A stretch of 64,000 nt of DNA, from NCBI GenBank assembly GCA_024743275.1, contig JANSWW010000005.1:124001-188000 (forward strand). The letters run 5' to 3'. The stretch comes from Alphaproteobacteria bacterium. Lineage in GTDB: Bacteria > Pseudomonadota > Alphaproteobacteria > JANSWW01. Below are positions 38,293 through 46,818 of the stretch, piece after piece. Both the position numbers and the translations under genes were made by a program. How positions within the stretch are numbered: the stretch's first letter is position 1; every line of letters begins with the position of its first letter. The notes beneath the pieces are model-generated. The model was not told the DNA's origin and did no database searches. It saw nothing but the letters and a program-made list of their open reading frames with translations.

Positions 38293-39096
38293 ATGACCGC
38301 CTTCACCATCGCCACCTGGAACGTCAATTCCATCAAGGCCCGCCTGCCCCGTGTCGTCGAATGGCTGGAAAGCGCCAAACCGGATGTCGTCTGCCTCCAG
38401 GAACTGAAATGCGTCGACGAGAATTTTCCGAGGCTGGAGATCGAAGCGCTCGGCTACGAGGCCGCGGTGCATGGCCAGAAGACCTATAACGGCGTCGCCA
38501 TCCTCTCCCGTCACGGGCTCGAAGACGTGTCGGCACGCCTGCCGGGCGACGACAGTGACGCGCAGGCCCGCTATATCGAGGCGACCGTCAAGGGGGTGCG
38601 CATCGCCTCGATCTATCTGCCCAACGGCAACCCGATCGCGACCGAGAAATTCACCTACAAGCTCGCCTGGATGGAGCGGCTGAAGGCCCGCGCCCGCGCC
38701 CTCATCCAACAGGAGATCCCGGTCGTGCTGGCCGGCGACTACAATGTCATTCCCCAGGACGAGGACTGCTACGATCCCAAGGCGTGGACCAAGGATGCCC
38801 TGTTCCAGCCGGAAAGCCGGGCCGCTTTCCGGGAGATCCTGCATCTGGGCTATACCGAGGCCTATCGGGACCGCCACCCCCGGCGTCAGGAATTCAGCTT
38901 CTGGGACTATCAGGGCGGCGCGTGGCAGAAGGATCACGGTATCCGCATCGACCATCTGCTGCTCTCCCCGCAAGCGGCCGATCTCCTGACCGACGCCGGC
39001 ATCGACAAGGGGCCGCGCGGCAAGGAGAAGGCCAGCGATCACACCCCTGTCCTGGTCACCCTGGATCTCCCCGGTAGCGATGACGCGGACGCCTGA
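38293..39096 (+). CDS. xthA: Exodeoxyribonuclease III
   Basis: Mg-dependent AP endonuclease and 3'-5' exonuclease of base excision repair. Family motifs: IATWNVNSIKARLP, VCLQELKC (metal-binding Glu), YNGVAILSRHGL, AGDYNVIPQDEDCYDP and IRIDHLLLSP with the catalytic His in KASDHTPVLV. 267 residues. lrgA-like and lrgB-like genes follow after six bases. Confidence 0.97.
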   Translation: MTAFTIATWNVNSIKARLPRVVEWLESAKPDVVCLQELKCVDENFPRLEIEALGYEAAVHGQKTYNGVAILSRHGLEDVSARLPGDDSDAQARYIEATVKGVRIASIYLPNGNPIATEKFTYKLAWMERLKARARALIQQEIPVVLAGDYNVIPQDEDCYDPKAWTKDALFQPESRAAFREILHLGYTEAYRDRHPRRQEFSFWDYQGGAWQKDHGIRIDHLLLSPQAADLLTDAGIDKGPRGKEKASDHTPVLVTLDLPGSDDADA

Positions 39097-39102
39097 GTAC
39101 CG

Positions 39103-39504
39103 ATGATCGGGGCCATCGTCGCGCTGTTCGGTTGTCAGCTCGCGGGCGAGGTCATCGCCAGAGCTCTGTTCCTGCCGATTCCAGGGCCGGTGATCGGCCT
39201 CGTCCTCATGCTGGGCTTTCTTTTTCTGCGCAAGGACGTGCCGGAAGAGCTTGAAACGGTGGCAACGACACTGCTCAAGCATCTCTCACTGCTCTTCGTG
39301 CCGGCCGGTGTCGGCATTCTCCTGCATCTGGAGCGGGTGTCGGCGGAATGGCTGCCGCTGGGCGCCGCGCTGATCGTCAGTGCGGTTCTGACCGTGGCGA
39401 TTACCGCCCTGGTCTTCCGGGCCGTCAGCAGGCTCACCGGCGCGGCGGACGAGACCCCGGATGAAAGCGGTGGGCCGGGCGACAGGCGGGAGGACGCGTC
39501 TTGA
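39103..39504 (+). CDS. LrgA/CidA family holin-like protein
   Basis: 133 residues with four hydrophobic helices; GEVIARALFLPIPGPVIGLVLMLGFL is the family signature. LrgA/CidA proteins are holin-like membrane proteins linked to autolysis control and to pyruvate or glycolate transport. It overlaps the LrgB partner by four bases. The C-terminal tail is short and charged. Confidence 0.9.
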   Translation: MIGAIVALFGCQLAGEVIARALFLPIPGPVIGLVLMLGFLFLRKDVPEELETVATTLLKHLSLLFVPAGVGILLHLERVSAEWLPLGAALIVSAVLTVAITALVFRAVSRLTGAADETPDESGGPGDRREDAS

Positions 39505-40241
39505 GTCCCGACCTCGCGCCCGAACTGCCCGAGACCATCGACCGGATCTGGGTCTATCTCAGCACCACACCGCTGCTCTGGCTGACCCTCACCCTTGCCG
39601 TCTATTGGCTTGGCGATCGGATCTATCAGCGACTCAATCTCGCCCCGCTCGCCAACCCGGTGGCGATCAGCGTCGTCCTGATCATCGCCGCGCTGCTGGT
39701 GACCGGCACGCCCTACCCGACCTATTTCGAAGGCGCCCAATTCGTCCACTTCCTTCTGGGTCCCGCCACGGTGGCCCTGGCCATCCCGCTCTATCTCAAC
39801 CGACGGGTGGTCGCCCGGACCCTGCTGCCGATGGCGCTGGCCCTCTTGGCGGGGTCGGTGACGGCCATCGGATCGGCCGTCGCCATCGCAAGCGCCCTGG
39901 GGGCCAGCACCGAGACCATTCTGTCGCTTGCCCCGAAGTCCGTGACGACCCCGATCGCCATGGGCATCTCAGAACGCCTGGGCGGCTTGCCCTCGCTCAC
40001 CGCCGTGATGGTGATCCTGACCGGCATCCTGGGGGCGATGATCGTCACCCCGGTGCTCAATTTCATGGGGATCAAGGACTGGAAGGCCCGCGGGTTCGCC
40101 GCCGGTGTTGCCGCCCACGGGATCGGCACCGCCCGGGCCTTTCAGATCAACGCGCTGGCCGGCACCTTCGCGGGGATCGCCATGGGTCTCAATGGCCTGA
40201 TCACGGCGATCCTGGTCCCGCTGCTGATTTCTCTGTTCTAA
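39501..40241 (+). CDS. LrgB/CidB family protein
   Basis: 246-residue integral membrane partner of the upstream LrgA-like protein. Signature blocks: ANPVAISVVLIIAALLVTG, FLLGPATVALAIPLY and SLAPKSVTTPIAMGISE, then AHGIGTARAFQIN near the C-terminus. The start is a TTG within TTGA, overlapping the upstream gene, which supports coupling. Its TAA stop shares bases with the stop of the convergent M81 peptidase. Confidence 0.92.
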   Translation: MSPDLAPELPETIDRIWVYLSTTPLLWLTLTLAVYWLGDRIYQRLNLAPLANPVAISVVLIIAALLVTGTPYPTYFEGAQFVHFLLGPATVALAIPLYLNRRVVARTLLPMALALLAGSVTAIGSAVAIASALGASTETILSLAPKSVTTPIAMGISERLGGLPSLTAVMVILTGILGAMIVTPVLNFMGIKDWKARGFAAGVAAHGIGTARAFQINALAGTFAGIAMGLNGLITAILVPLLISLF

Positions 40242-41728
40242 CCGAGAGGATCGCCGCCGGAGACCCGCATGCCGGAGCGGAGATTCTTCCAAGGCAGCTT
40301 GCCGGGATCGGCGATCATCGGCCCGGGCGACTCGGCCACCAGCACCGCATGGGCATAGGGTTCGAAGTCGGCCCGGAAATGGGCGGAACTCTTGACCACC
40401 AGGATGGCCGCGTCCTCGGGCACGACCCCCGCGTGACGAAAGATCATGCGGTCGGCCATCTGCACCTTCTTCGAGCCGACAACAACCCGGACGCCGCCGA
40501 TCCGCAAGGTCGCCATCGGGGAGAGATCCATGCGGGCGCCTGAATAGAACGGACCGGTGCAGGTGAACTTACCCTCCGGCAGGGACTCGACGGTGAAGGT
40601 TGCCTCGAAGGGAGCGTCCCCCGGCACCTTGGACTGGCCACCAAGAGCCAGGGTGATCTCCGCACCGACCCCGGCCTCATGGGCGGCCTCGGCGGCGGCC
40701 GGATCGAACAGCAGGCCGAGCGCCGCGTTCTGGGCATCGGCGGCGACCAGGGCCCGCAGCATGCCGGTCGTGTTGGAATCGCCGCCGGCCCCCGGATTGT
40801 CCTGGGTATCCGCAATCACGACGGGCTTGTCCGCGCCTTGGGACAGGACGATCGCCTCGGCCACCGCGTCGTCGGCTTCATGCAGAACCCCGGCGAAGTC
40901 ATGCTCGGCCTGGGCGATGGCGTCGACCATGGCGTCGGCCGCCCGCTCCACCGCCTCGGATTCGGTTCCGTAGGCAAGCACGGTCGGGCCGCAATCGGCG
41001 ATATCGGCCGCCGGGAAGCCGGCGTTGAAACTGACAGACAGAACGTCGCCGCCCTCCAAGGCGCCGACCCGCTCATACAGCGTCCGTCCCGGCTCCATGA
41101 AGGTGGTCTGCCAACTCAGCGGAATGAGAAAGGGAAGCTGACGGAACGCCTTGGCGAAACGTTCGCCGGTCAACAGACGCTTCATCAGGGCGTAGGCACG
41201 CCCGCCGGTGACCGCCATATCGACATGCGGATAGGTCCGGAACGCCACCAAAGCGTCCGCGCTGTCGAACATCAGCCGGGTGCCGTTGGTGTGCAGGTCC
41301 AAGGATCCGACGATGGGGATCTCGGGTCCGACCACGTCCCGCACCCGGCGCAGCAACTCCCCCTCCCCGTCGTCGAAATGCTCCGTCACCATCGCCCCAT
41401 GTAGGCAGAGATAGACCGCGTCGACGGGAAGATGGGCCTTCAACTGCTCGACAATTGCACCGGCGATGCGCTCATAGGTCTCCTCGGTCACATGGGCCGA
41501 CGGCGGCGCGGCGCACCAAGTGGTCGGCAGCAGAGCATGGCCATCGGCGCGCGCCTTCTCGATGAACCCGGCAATGGCGATGTTCACGCCCTCCATCGCA
41601 GAAAACAGCGAATCGCCGCTGGTCAATGGCGGAAAGCCGCCGCCCCGTTCGAAGGCGCGATAGTCCGCCTTGGTCGGCGCGAAGGTGTTGGTCTCATGCT
41701 GAAAACCGCCGATTACAATGCGCGCCAT
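40238..41728 (-). CDS. M81 family metallopeptidase (MlrC-like)
   Basis: 496-residue protein of the MlrC family, named after a microcystin-degradation enzyme but widespread in proteobacteria that do not meet microcystin. Signatures: RIVIGGFQHETNTFAPTKADY at the N-terminus, YLCLHGAMVTEH, GSLDLHTNGT, FRTYPHVDMAVTG and VVIADTQDNPGAGGDSNTTGML with putative metal ligands (Asp and His). Monocistronic, convergent to lrgB. Natural substrate unknown. Confidence 0.9.
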   Translation of the reverse strand: MARIVIGGFQHETNTFAPTKADYRAFERGGGFPPLTSGDSLFSAMEGVNIAIAGFIEKARADGHALLPTTWCAAPPSAHVTEETYERIAGAIVEQLKAHLPVDAVYLCLHGAMVTEHFDDGEGELLRRVRDVVGPEIPIVGSLDLHTNGTRLMFDSADALVAFRTYPHVDMAVTGGRAYALMKRLLTGERFAKAFRQLPFLIPLSWQTTFMEPGRTLYERVGALEGGDVLSVSFNAGFPAADIADCGPTVLAYGTESEAVERAADAMVDAIAQAEHDFAGVLHEADDAVAEAIVLSQGADKPVVIADTQDNPGAGGDSNTTGMLRALVAADAQNAALGLLFDPAAAEAAHEAGVGAEITLALGGQSKVPGDAPFEATFTVESLPEGKFTCTGPFYSGARMDLSPMATLRIGGVRVVVGSKKVQMADRMIFRHAGVVPEDAAILVVKSSAHFRADFEPYAHAVLVAESPGPMIADPGKLPWKNLRSGMRVSGGDPLG

Positions 41729-41790
41729 AGGCTCTTTCCCCTTTTGATTGCGGGGCCGGGACGTCTCCCGGCTGCCAGAAATCTGTAATT

Positions 41791-41804
41791 TTCCGTTAGC
41801 GGAA
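41791..41804. promoter_or_regulatory. Inverted repeat between M81 and GDSL autotransporter genes
   Basis: TTCCG (41791-41795), four bases, CGGAA (41800-41804) within the 209-base divergent control region. GTAATTTTCC and GTGATTTTAC flank it as an imperfect direct repeat. A possible operator; no regulator assigned. Confidence 0.25.
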
Positions 41805-41937
41805 GTGATTTTACGTTTAGGTCAACCGCAGCTCTGCTATAGGATTTAAGCGCTGGGTTGGGCGCCATGCTTCCACAAAGAGAAGCCGACCGCCCGATAA
41901 ATGACAAGATCGATAAAATCAGTTCTGGGAGGAACGC

Positions 41938-43830
41938 ATGGTTACGTTTGGGGCTGCCACCCGCCCGGGGGCAAAGGGATTCCGCACGAGGTCCTCGCAA
42001 GTGCGCGGTTTGCTTGCAGGCGCCGGCCTGATGGCACTCACCGCGGCGACCTCCACTCACGCCGCCGATAGTCTCTTGATCATCGGCGACAGTCTCAGCG
42101 ATCCGGGCAATCTCTTCGCGGTCACCGGTGGCACGCAACCGCCGAGCCCGCCCTATTTCAGCGGACGCTTTTCCAACGGTCCGGTCTATGCGGAGACATT
42201 GCCGGGCCTGCTGAACGTCGAGACGACCGCAACAACCAATCTCGCCTTCGGCGGCGCGACATCCGGCAGCGCCAACTCGATCGACGCCCTCAATCAGGTG
42301 AACACCCAGGTCACGAATGTGACGACCGGGGCAACGGCGGTCACGCCGGACGCCGTCGCAGTCTATTTCATCGGCGCCAACGATCTTCTGAACAATGCGG
42401 CGGCGATCGCGGCGGGCACGGCCGACGCCGGCACGGTCATCGGACAGACAACCACGAACATCGCGACCGGCGTGGGCACCCTGAACGCCATCGGCTATCG
42501 CCGGTTCCTGGTGGCCAATCTTCCAAATTTGGGCGACACGCCCGGCGGGGTCGGGAGTGGTTCGACCGCCTCCCTCAATCAGCTGACGTCGAGCTACAAC
42601 GAAGCCTTGAACGCCACGGTCGCCGGACTGGAGACCGCGACGGGCGCGGATATCACGGTGGTCGACATCAATGGTTTGTTCACCGATATCCTCACCAATC
42701 CTAGTCTCTACGGCCTCAGCAACACCTCCGTCCCCTGCGTCGTGAGCGGAGTCGAAACCGGAGCCTGCCCGACGGACGCGGCGGCGAATGCGACGGCCTT
42801 TTTCGACGAGATCCATCCGACGGCGACAGTTCATAACGCGGCCGCCGACTATTTCGCCGCGACATACGATATCGCGGAAAACAGCGGTGCCGACATGGCG
42901 GCCCGCGCCGATCTTGGCCTGCAAATCAGCCGGTCCCAGCAACGTCTGGCCCAGGCAAGGCTGCTGTCCGTGCGGGCCGGCATCAACGACGGTGCCGAAG
43001 AACGGCGCAAGGAAAGCACCGCCGTCTTCGTTCTCGGGGACTACGGCTCCGGCGAACGGGACCAGACGTCCCTTGTCCGAGGCTTCGATTACGACGTGAT
43101 CTCCACCATGGCTGGGATCGACTTCCGGGTCGGCAAAGGCTCGGTCGGGGCGGCGGTCGGCTATGCCCGGGGCAGCCAGGACTTGGAGGGGAACCGGGGC
43201 GAAGCCGACTCCGACAGCTATTTCGGTCTGGTCTACGGCACATTCGGCGGACGCCGGACCTATGTCGACCTGTCGGCCGGCTATTCCTTCGATCAGTACG
43301 ACTTCAACCGCCCGACCCAGTTCTCCGCACGGCCGACGGCATCCGCGGACACCGACGGATCGAGCCTCTTCGGCACCGTCACCGCCGGCTATAACTTCTT
43401 GACCGAGGACACCGCCGTGGGGCCGCTGGTCGGTGCGCGATGGACCCGCTCCCGGGTCGATGGCTATACCGAAGACGCCGGCCCGCTCGCGCTCACCGTC
43501 GAGGAAACCGATGTCGAGAGCCTGGTCGGCTATGCCGGGGCCCAGGCCACGGTCCGGACCGATTTCACCGACGGGGGTTTCTTCGCCGCCCATATCAGCG
43601 CCGTCGCCGAGCAAGACTTCGGCGGCGAAGAGTCCGTCTCCGCCAGCCTGCCCTCCGGCGAGACGGTGAACGGCACCACGGAGGAAGGCGATTTCGGCAT
43701 CCGGATCACCGCCGGCATCGAAATCGGGTTCACCGAGGCAATTCGTGCCCAGTTCGTCGGCGAGACCAGCGTCGCCCAGGACAGCGGATCCGACTTCGGT
43801 CTCCAGGGCCGATTGGTCATGAATTTTTAA
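41938..43830 (+). CDS. GDSL esterase/lipase autotransporter
   Basis: 630 residues. A long signal peptide ends near THAA-DS. The passenger is a GDSL hydrolase: IIGDSLSDPGNLF (nucleophile Ser in block I), FIGANDLLNN (block III) and FDEIHPTATVH (block V Asp/His). From about residue 350 an autotransporter beta-barrel follows, with alternating Tyr/Phe-rich strands, ending in GLQGRLVMNF, the terminal Phe typical of outer-membrane barrels. EstA-type esterases of this kind stay surface-attached and affect motility or lipid use. GGGAGGAAC precedes the ATG. A strong terminator follows at 43871. Confidence 0.93.
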   Translation: MVTFGAATRPGAKGFRTRSSQVRGLLAGAGLMALTAATSTHAADSLLIIGDSLSDPGNLFAVTGGTQPPSPPYFSGRFSNGPVYAETLPGLLNVETTATTNLAFGGATSGSANSIDALNQVNTQVTNVTTGATAVTPDAVAVYFIGANDLLNNAAAIAAGTADAGTVIGQTTTNIATGVGTLNAIGYRRFLVANLPNLGDTPGGVGSGSTASLNQLTSSYNEALNATVAGLETATGADITVVDINGLFTDILTNPSLYGLSNTSVPCVVSGVETGACPTDAAANATAFFDEIHPTATVHNAAADYFAATYDIAENSGADMAARADLGLQISRSQQRLAQARLLSVRAGINDGAEERRKESTAVFVLGDYGSGERDQTSLVRGFDYDVISTMAGIDFRVGKGSVGAAVGYARGSQDLEGNRGEADSDSYFGLVYGTFGGRRTYVDLSAGYSFDQYDFNRPTQFSARPTASADTDGSSLFGTVTAGYNFLTEDTAVGPLVGARWTRSRVDGYTEDAGPLALTVEETDVESLVGYAGAQATVRTDFTDGGFFAAHISAVAEQDFGGEESVSASLPSGETVNGTTEEGDFGIRITAGIEIGFTEAIRAQFVGETSVAQDSGSDFGLQGRLVMNF

Positions 43831-43870
43831 CCATCGGTGGAATCCCCGAGATATTTCACGGCCTTGCGAA

Positions 43871-43907
43871 GCGCCCGCCGGTTAACCCTTCCGGCGGGCG
43901 CTTTTTT
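43871..43907 (+). terminator. Rho-independent terminator after the autotransporter gene
   Basis: GCGCCCGCCGG (43871-43881) pairs perfectly with CCGGCGGGCGC (43891-43901), followed by TTTTTT. This is the best terminator in the window. The remaining gap to 44138 has no other recognisable feature apart from GGAGGAGAGCG before the next ATG. Confidence 0.92.
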
Positions 43908-44137
43908 CTTGCGTCCTAACCCTTAGTATTGGCCCGCCTTTTGCTTCCTCACCTTTCGGCAGGTAATGGAGGCATCACGGTCCTGCAGGCTCCGGCATCC
44001 CTCAGCCGACAGCCCCGATCCGATCCTCCTGACCAAGTGAGCCAGACCGGTTGCGGCATCCCCTCATGCGGCACCGCCGGGACGGCATGTCTCCGGCCCA
44101 GAACGGGCCGCGACAAGAACGAGAATGGAGGAGAGCG

Positions 44138-45481
44138 ATGCTTCACGACCGCGCGGATCTATCGTCCGAGGGCAACCCTTTCGACGGGCCTTTCCCGGAC
44201 CTCGACCAGATCCTACAGGCCGCAAGCCAAGCCGATGACGGCACCGCGCCCGATTGGGTGTTCGAAGCCCAAGTACCCATCAAATCCTATCTGAACGCCC
44301 AACGAGATAGCGCCGGCGCGGCCATGATCGGGGATTTCCGCCTGGTTGCCCGCACCGCCGAGCCCACCCTTCGAGCCCAACGGACCGCCCTTTCGACTCT
44401 GGCCGACGTGCTGGAGGACTGCCTGGGGGATGCCGACCGCGTCGAACAAGGCGGCCCGACAGGTCTTCTCGTGCTTTTCAGCGCGGAGAACACAGAAAGC
44501 GCACGGGAGATCACCACGACGGTCCTACGCCGGACCAGCAAGTCGTTGCGATTTGACCGCGAAGCCTCGGCATTCACCGCCCGGGGCTTCTGCTTCGACT
44601 ACGCCCCCTATCTCGACGCGGACGATGTCTGCGACGTCGACAGCCTGCGCCGACGCACCGAACAGGTGGTGGCGGCGCGCATGGCGATGCGCCAGGGCGC
44701 GAACAGGAGCGGCAAGGGAGACGAGCGCTCTTTCGCCCTTCAGTTTTCCCCGATCATCGCCCCCCGGAAGCGGATGATGCTCGGCTACGCGACCCAGTTC
44801 GTCGAACAGGTGTTGATCGATCCGAGCAATCGGACCGCGACCAGCCGCCGCGACGGCGATGTCCGCGCCACCCTCGACACGTTGGCCGCCCTGTCGCAGG
44901 CCCTGACCGAACGGGACGACAAGCCGAATGTCCTTCTCACGCTTGGCCTTTCTCCCGCGATCCTGAACGACGCGGACGACCGTAGCGCCTTCGAGGACGC
45001 CCTGTTCGAGCTGCCCCACCACGCCCTGCGCCGGCTGTTCTTCAATGTCGACCTGTCGCAGGCGGTCTCCCTGGATACCGAGATGCCCTTCGTCGCCGAA
45101 TGTCTGTCCGGACGGGGGCGCGGCATGTTCTTTTCCGTGCCGCTGGACTTCACCGGCTTCGATCTGGCGGCGGCCCTCGGCTGTCATGCCCTGTGCCCCG
45201 TCCTGCCGCGCGACTACAGCGACGGCGCCCGGGACCGCGCCACCTTGCGACGCTTCACGGAAGGCTGCCGCAAGGCGGGCGTCAAGGCGGCCTGGTTCCC
45301 GCGCAACGGCAAGCAACTGACCGGGCGGGCGATCCTCAATTCGAAGTTCGACATGTTCAGCTACCCGACCCTGTTGCCGCCCGCCAAGGCACCGGATCCG
45401 GTCTATCGAATGCCCCAGAAGATCAGGGCGCGAGCCAAGGGGAAACCCATTGTGATCCCCACGAAAGGAAGCGTAAGGTGA
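44138..45481 (+). CDS. Degenerate GGDEF-EAL-like protein (copy B)
   Basis: 447 residues; start chosen for the excellent GGAGGAGAGCG spacing. It is related to the proteins at 11519-12754 and 45508-46779. GLLVLFSAENTESAREIT stands where a GGDEF domain strand would be, without GGDEF residues. LQFSPIIAPRKRMMLGYATQF stands for the EAL-domain entry, without the catalytic Glu. Thus catalytic c-di-GMP turnover is unlikely; a binding or scaffold role is inferred. The C-terminus is basic. Its stop overlaps the alternative GTG start of the next paralogue by four bases, so the two are probably coupled. Confidence 0.7.
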   Translation: MLHDRADLSSEGNPFDGPFPDLDQILQAASQADDGTAPDWVFEAQVPIKSYLNAQRDSAGAAMIGDFRLVARTAEPTLRAQRTALSTLADVLEDCLGDADRVEQGGPTGLLVLFSAENTESAREITTTVLRRTSKSLRFDREASAFTARGFCFDYAPYLDADDVCDVDSLRRRTEQVVAARMAMRQGANRSGKGDERSFALQFSPIIAPRKRMMLGYATQFVEQVLIDPSNRTATSRRDGDVRATLDTLAALSQALTERDDKPNVLLTLGLSPAILNDADDRSAFEDALFELPHHALRRLFFNVDLSQAVSLDTEMPFVAECLSGRGRGMFFSVPLDFTGFDLAAALGCHALCPVLPRDYSDGARDRATLRRFTEGCRKAGVKAAWFPRNGKQLTGRAILNSKFDMFSYPTLLPPAKAPDPVYRMPQKIRARAKGKPIVIPTKGSVR

Positions 45482-45507
45482 CACCAACAGCGTTTGGAGC
45501 AGCAGCC

Positions 45508-46779
45508 ATGGGCGGCTCGACCCCTCGATATGCCTCAAAGCGCGGTCTTGCGGTGCGGGACGGCCGGATCATCGGCGATAAACCGGCCCGGCTCACTCAG
45601 GAAAAGGACCCCGCCCTTTTCTCGCACACCCTTCAGACCTTCATTCGCGGGCAGAGGGCCCGGGTCAGCCGGTTGATCGCCGGCAATGTCCAGGTGATCG
45701 ACCTCGGGGCCAATCCCGACCCCGCCGCCCGGGCGGAAGCCGTCGAGCTTGCCATGACCCTGGCGGAAACAATCCTCAACCCGCTGGACATCATCGTCCC
45801 CTGCGGCAATGACGGCCTCATTCTGCTGTTCGACTCCGATACGGCGGACGACGCCGAGGCGGTGACCGATCAACTGGCCTTAAGGCTGACGAATGCCCTG
45901 CGGCACCGGAAGGGCCTGGAGCGGCTGAAAGCGACGGCCCACACCTTCGATCTGGCACACTACGCCGATCTCGACCTGATCGGGACCGTCGAGGATCTGG
46001 TCGCCGCGGCCCAGGGTGCGTTCCGGGCCTGCATGCTGGAGCGCCGGGGGCAGTCCAAGATATCCCTGAACCACCAGCTCTGTTTTGGGCCGGTGATCGC
46101 GCCCAAGAGACGATTGATGGTCGGATATCAGGTCGGGCTCTGTACCGCGGACAGGGACGGGCTGATGCCGGTGGCGGAGCCTTGTCTGGGACGGAACAGC
46201 AGCAGAAGCGAGGCCGCGCAAACGGCGGAAAGGGCCGCGGCCAAGATCGAACTGCTGGGGGAGATCGTCGGCGGGACCGACTCGATCCCGAATGTGCTTT
46301 TCTTCGTCACCGTCTGCGCCTCGATCCTCGACCTTCCGCTGGCCTTGCGGAACCTCCACCACGAGATCGCGATGCTGCCGCCCGCGGTTCAACGCCGGCT
46401 GGTTCTGTGTGTGGACATGCGCCATGCGGCGAATCCGGGGAAAGTCGTCGCGGCCACGGCGGAGAAACTCGCCGGATGCGGACGCGGCTTGTTCGCCTAT
46501 GTCGATCCGGATTTCGGTCCCTTGGCGGACCTCGAAGAGACCGGCTTCATCGGCATCCGGGTCGATCCCGGCACCGGTAGCGGCGTCAAGAGCCTGATGG
46601 ACAGCGCCCGCCGGGCGGGACTGCGCCGGTTCTGTTTCGACGATGGTGGAGCAAATGGCGGAGTCGATGGCGGAGAGGTTTCGGGGCCGGCCCTCTTGAA
46701 AACCGGGGCCGACTATGTCGGCGGGCCGGGGCTGCTGAAACCCGTTGCAGCCCCGACCCAGACCCTGACGCTACACTAG
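45508..46779 (+). CDS. Degenerate GGDEF-EAL-like protein (copy C)
   Basis: 423 residues from the ATG behind GGAGC; a GTG at 45478 (GTGA overlap with the previous stop) would add ten residues and is also plausible. DIIVPCGNDGLILLFDSD replaces the GGDEF strand, and LCFGPVIAPKRRLMVGYQVGL replaces the EAL entry; neither motif is intact. The end, KTGADYVGGPGLLKPV, mirrors the terminal strand of EAL domains (GxDYVQG). Tandem partner of copy B and more distant relative of copy A. A longer reading frame upstream is a shadow through copy B. Confidence 0.7.
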   Translation: MGGSTPRYASKRGLAVRDGRIIGDKPARLTQEKDPALFSHTLQTFIRGQRARVSRLIAGNVQVIDLGANPDPAARAEAVELAMTLAETILNPLDIIVPCGNDGLILLFDSDTADDAEAVTDQLALRLTNALRHRKGLERLKATAHTFDLAHYADLDLIGTVEDLVAAAQGAFRACMLERRGQSKISLNHQLCFGPVIAPKRRLMVGYQVGLCTADRDGLMPVAEPCLGRNSSRSEAAQTAERAAAKIELLGEIVGGTDSIPNVLFFVTVCASILDLPLALRNLHHEIAMLPPAVQRRLVLCVDMRHAANPGKVVAATAEKLAGCGRGLFAYVDPDFGPLADLEETGFIGIRVDPGTGSGVKSLMDSARRAGLRRFCFDDGGANGGVDGGEVSGPALLKTGADYVGGPGLLKPVAAPTQTLTLH

Positions 46780-46818
46780 GTGACGACCTCATAAATGGCG
46801 ATCGGTGCCGCCGCCCGG

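Noticed and set aside
45100..45507. Extended N-terminus for the third degenerate GGDEF-EAL-like protein
   Set aside because: The extension is a shadow through copy B in another frame; starts at 45478 or 45508 have proper ribosome sites.
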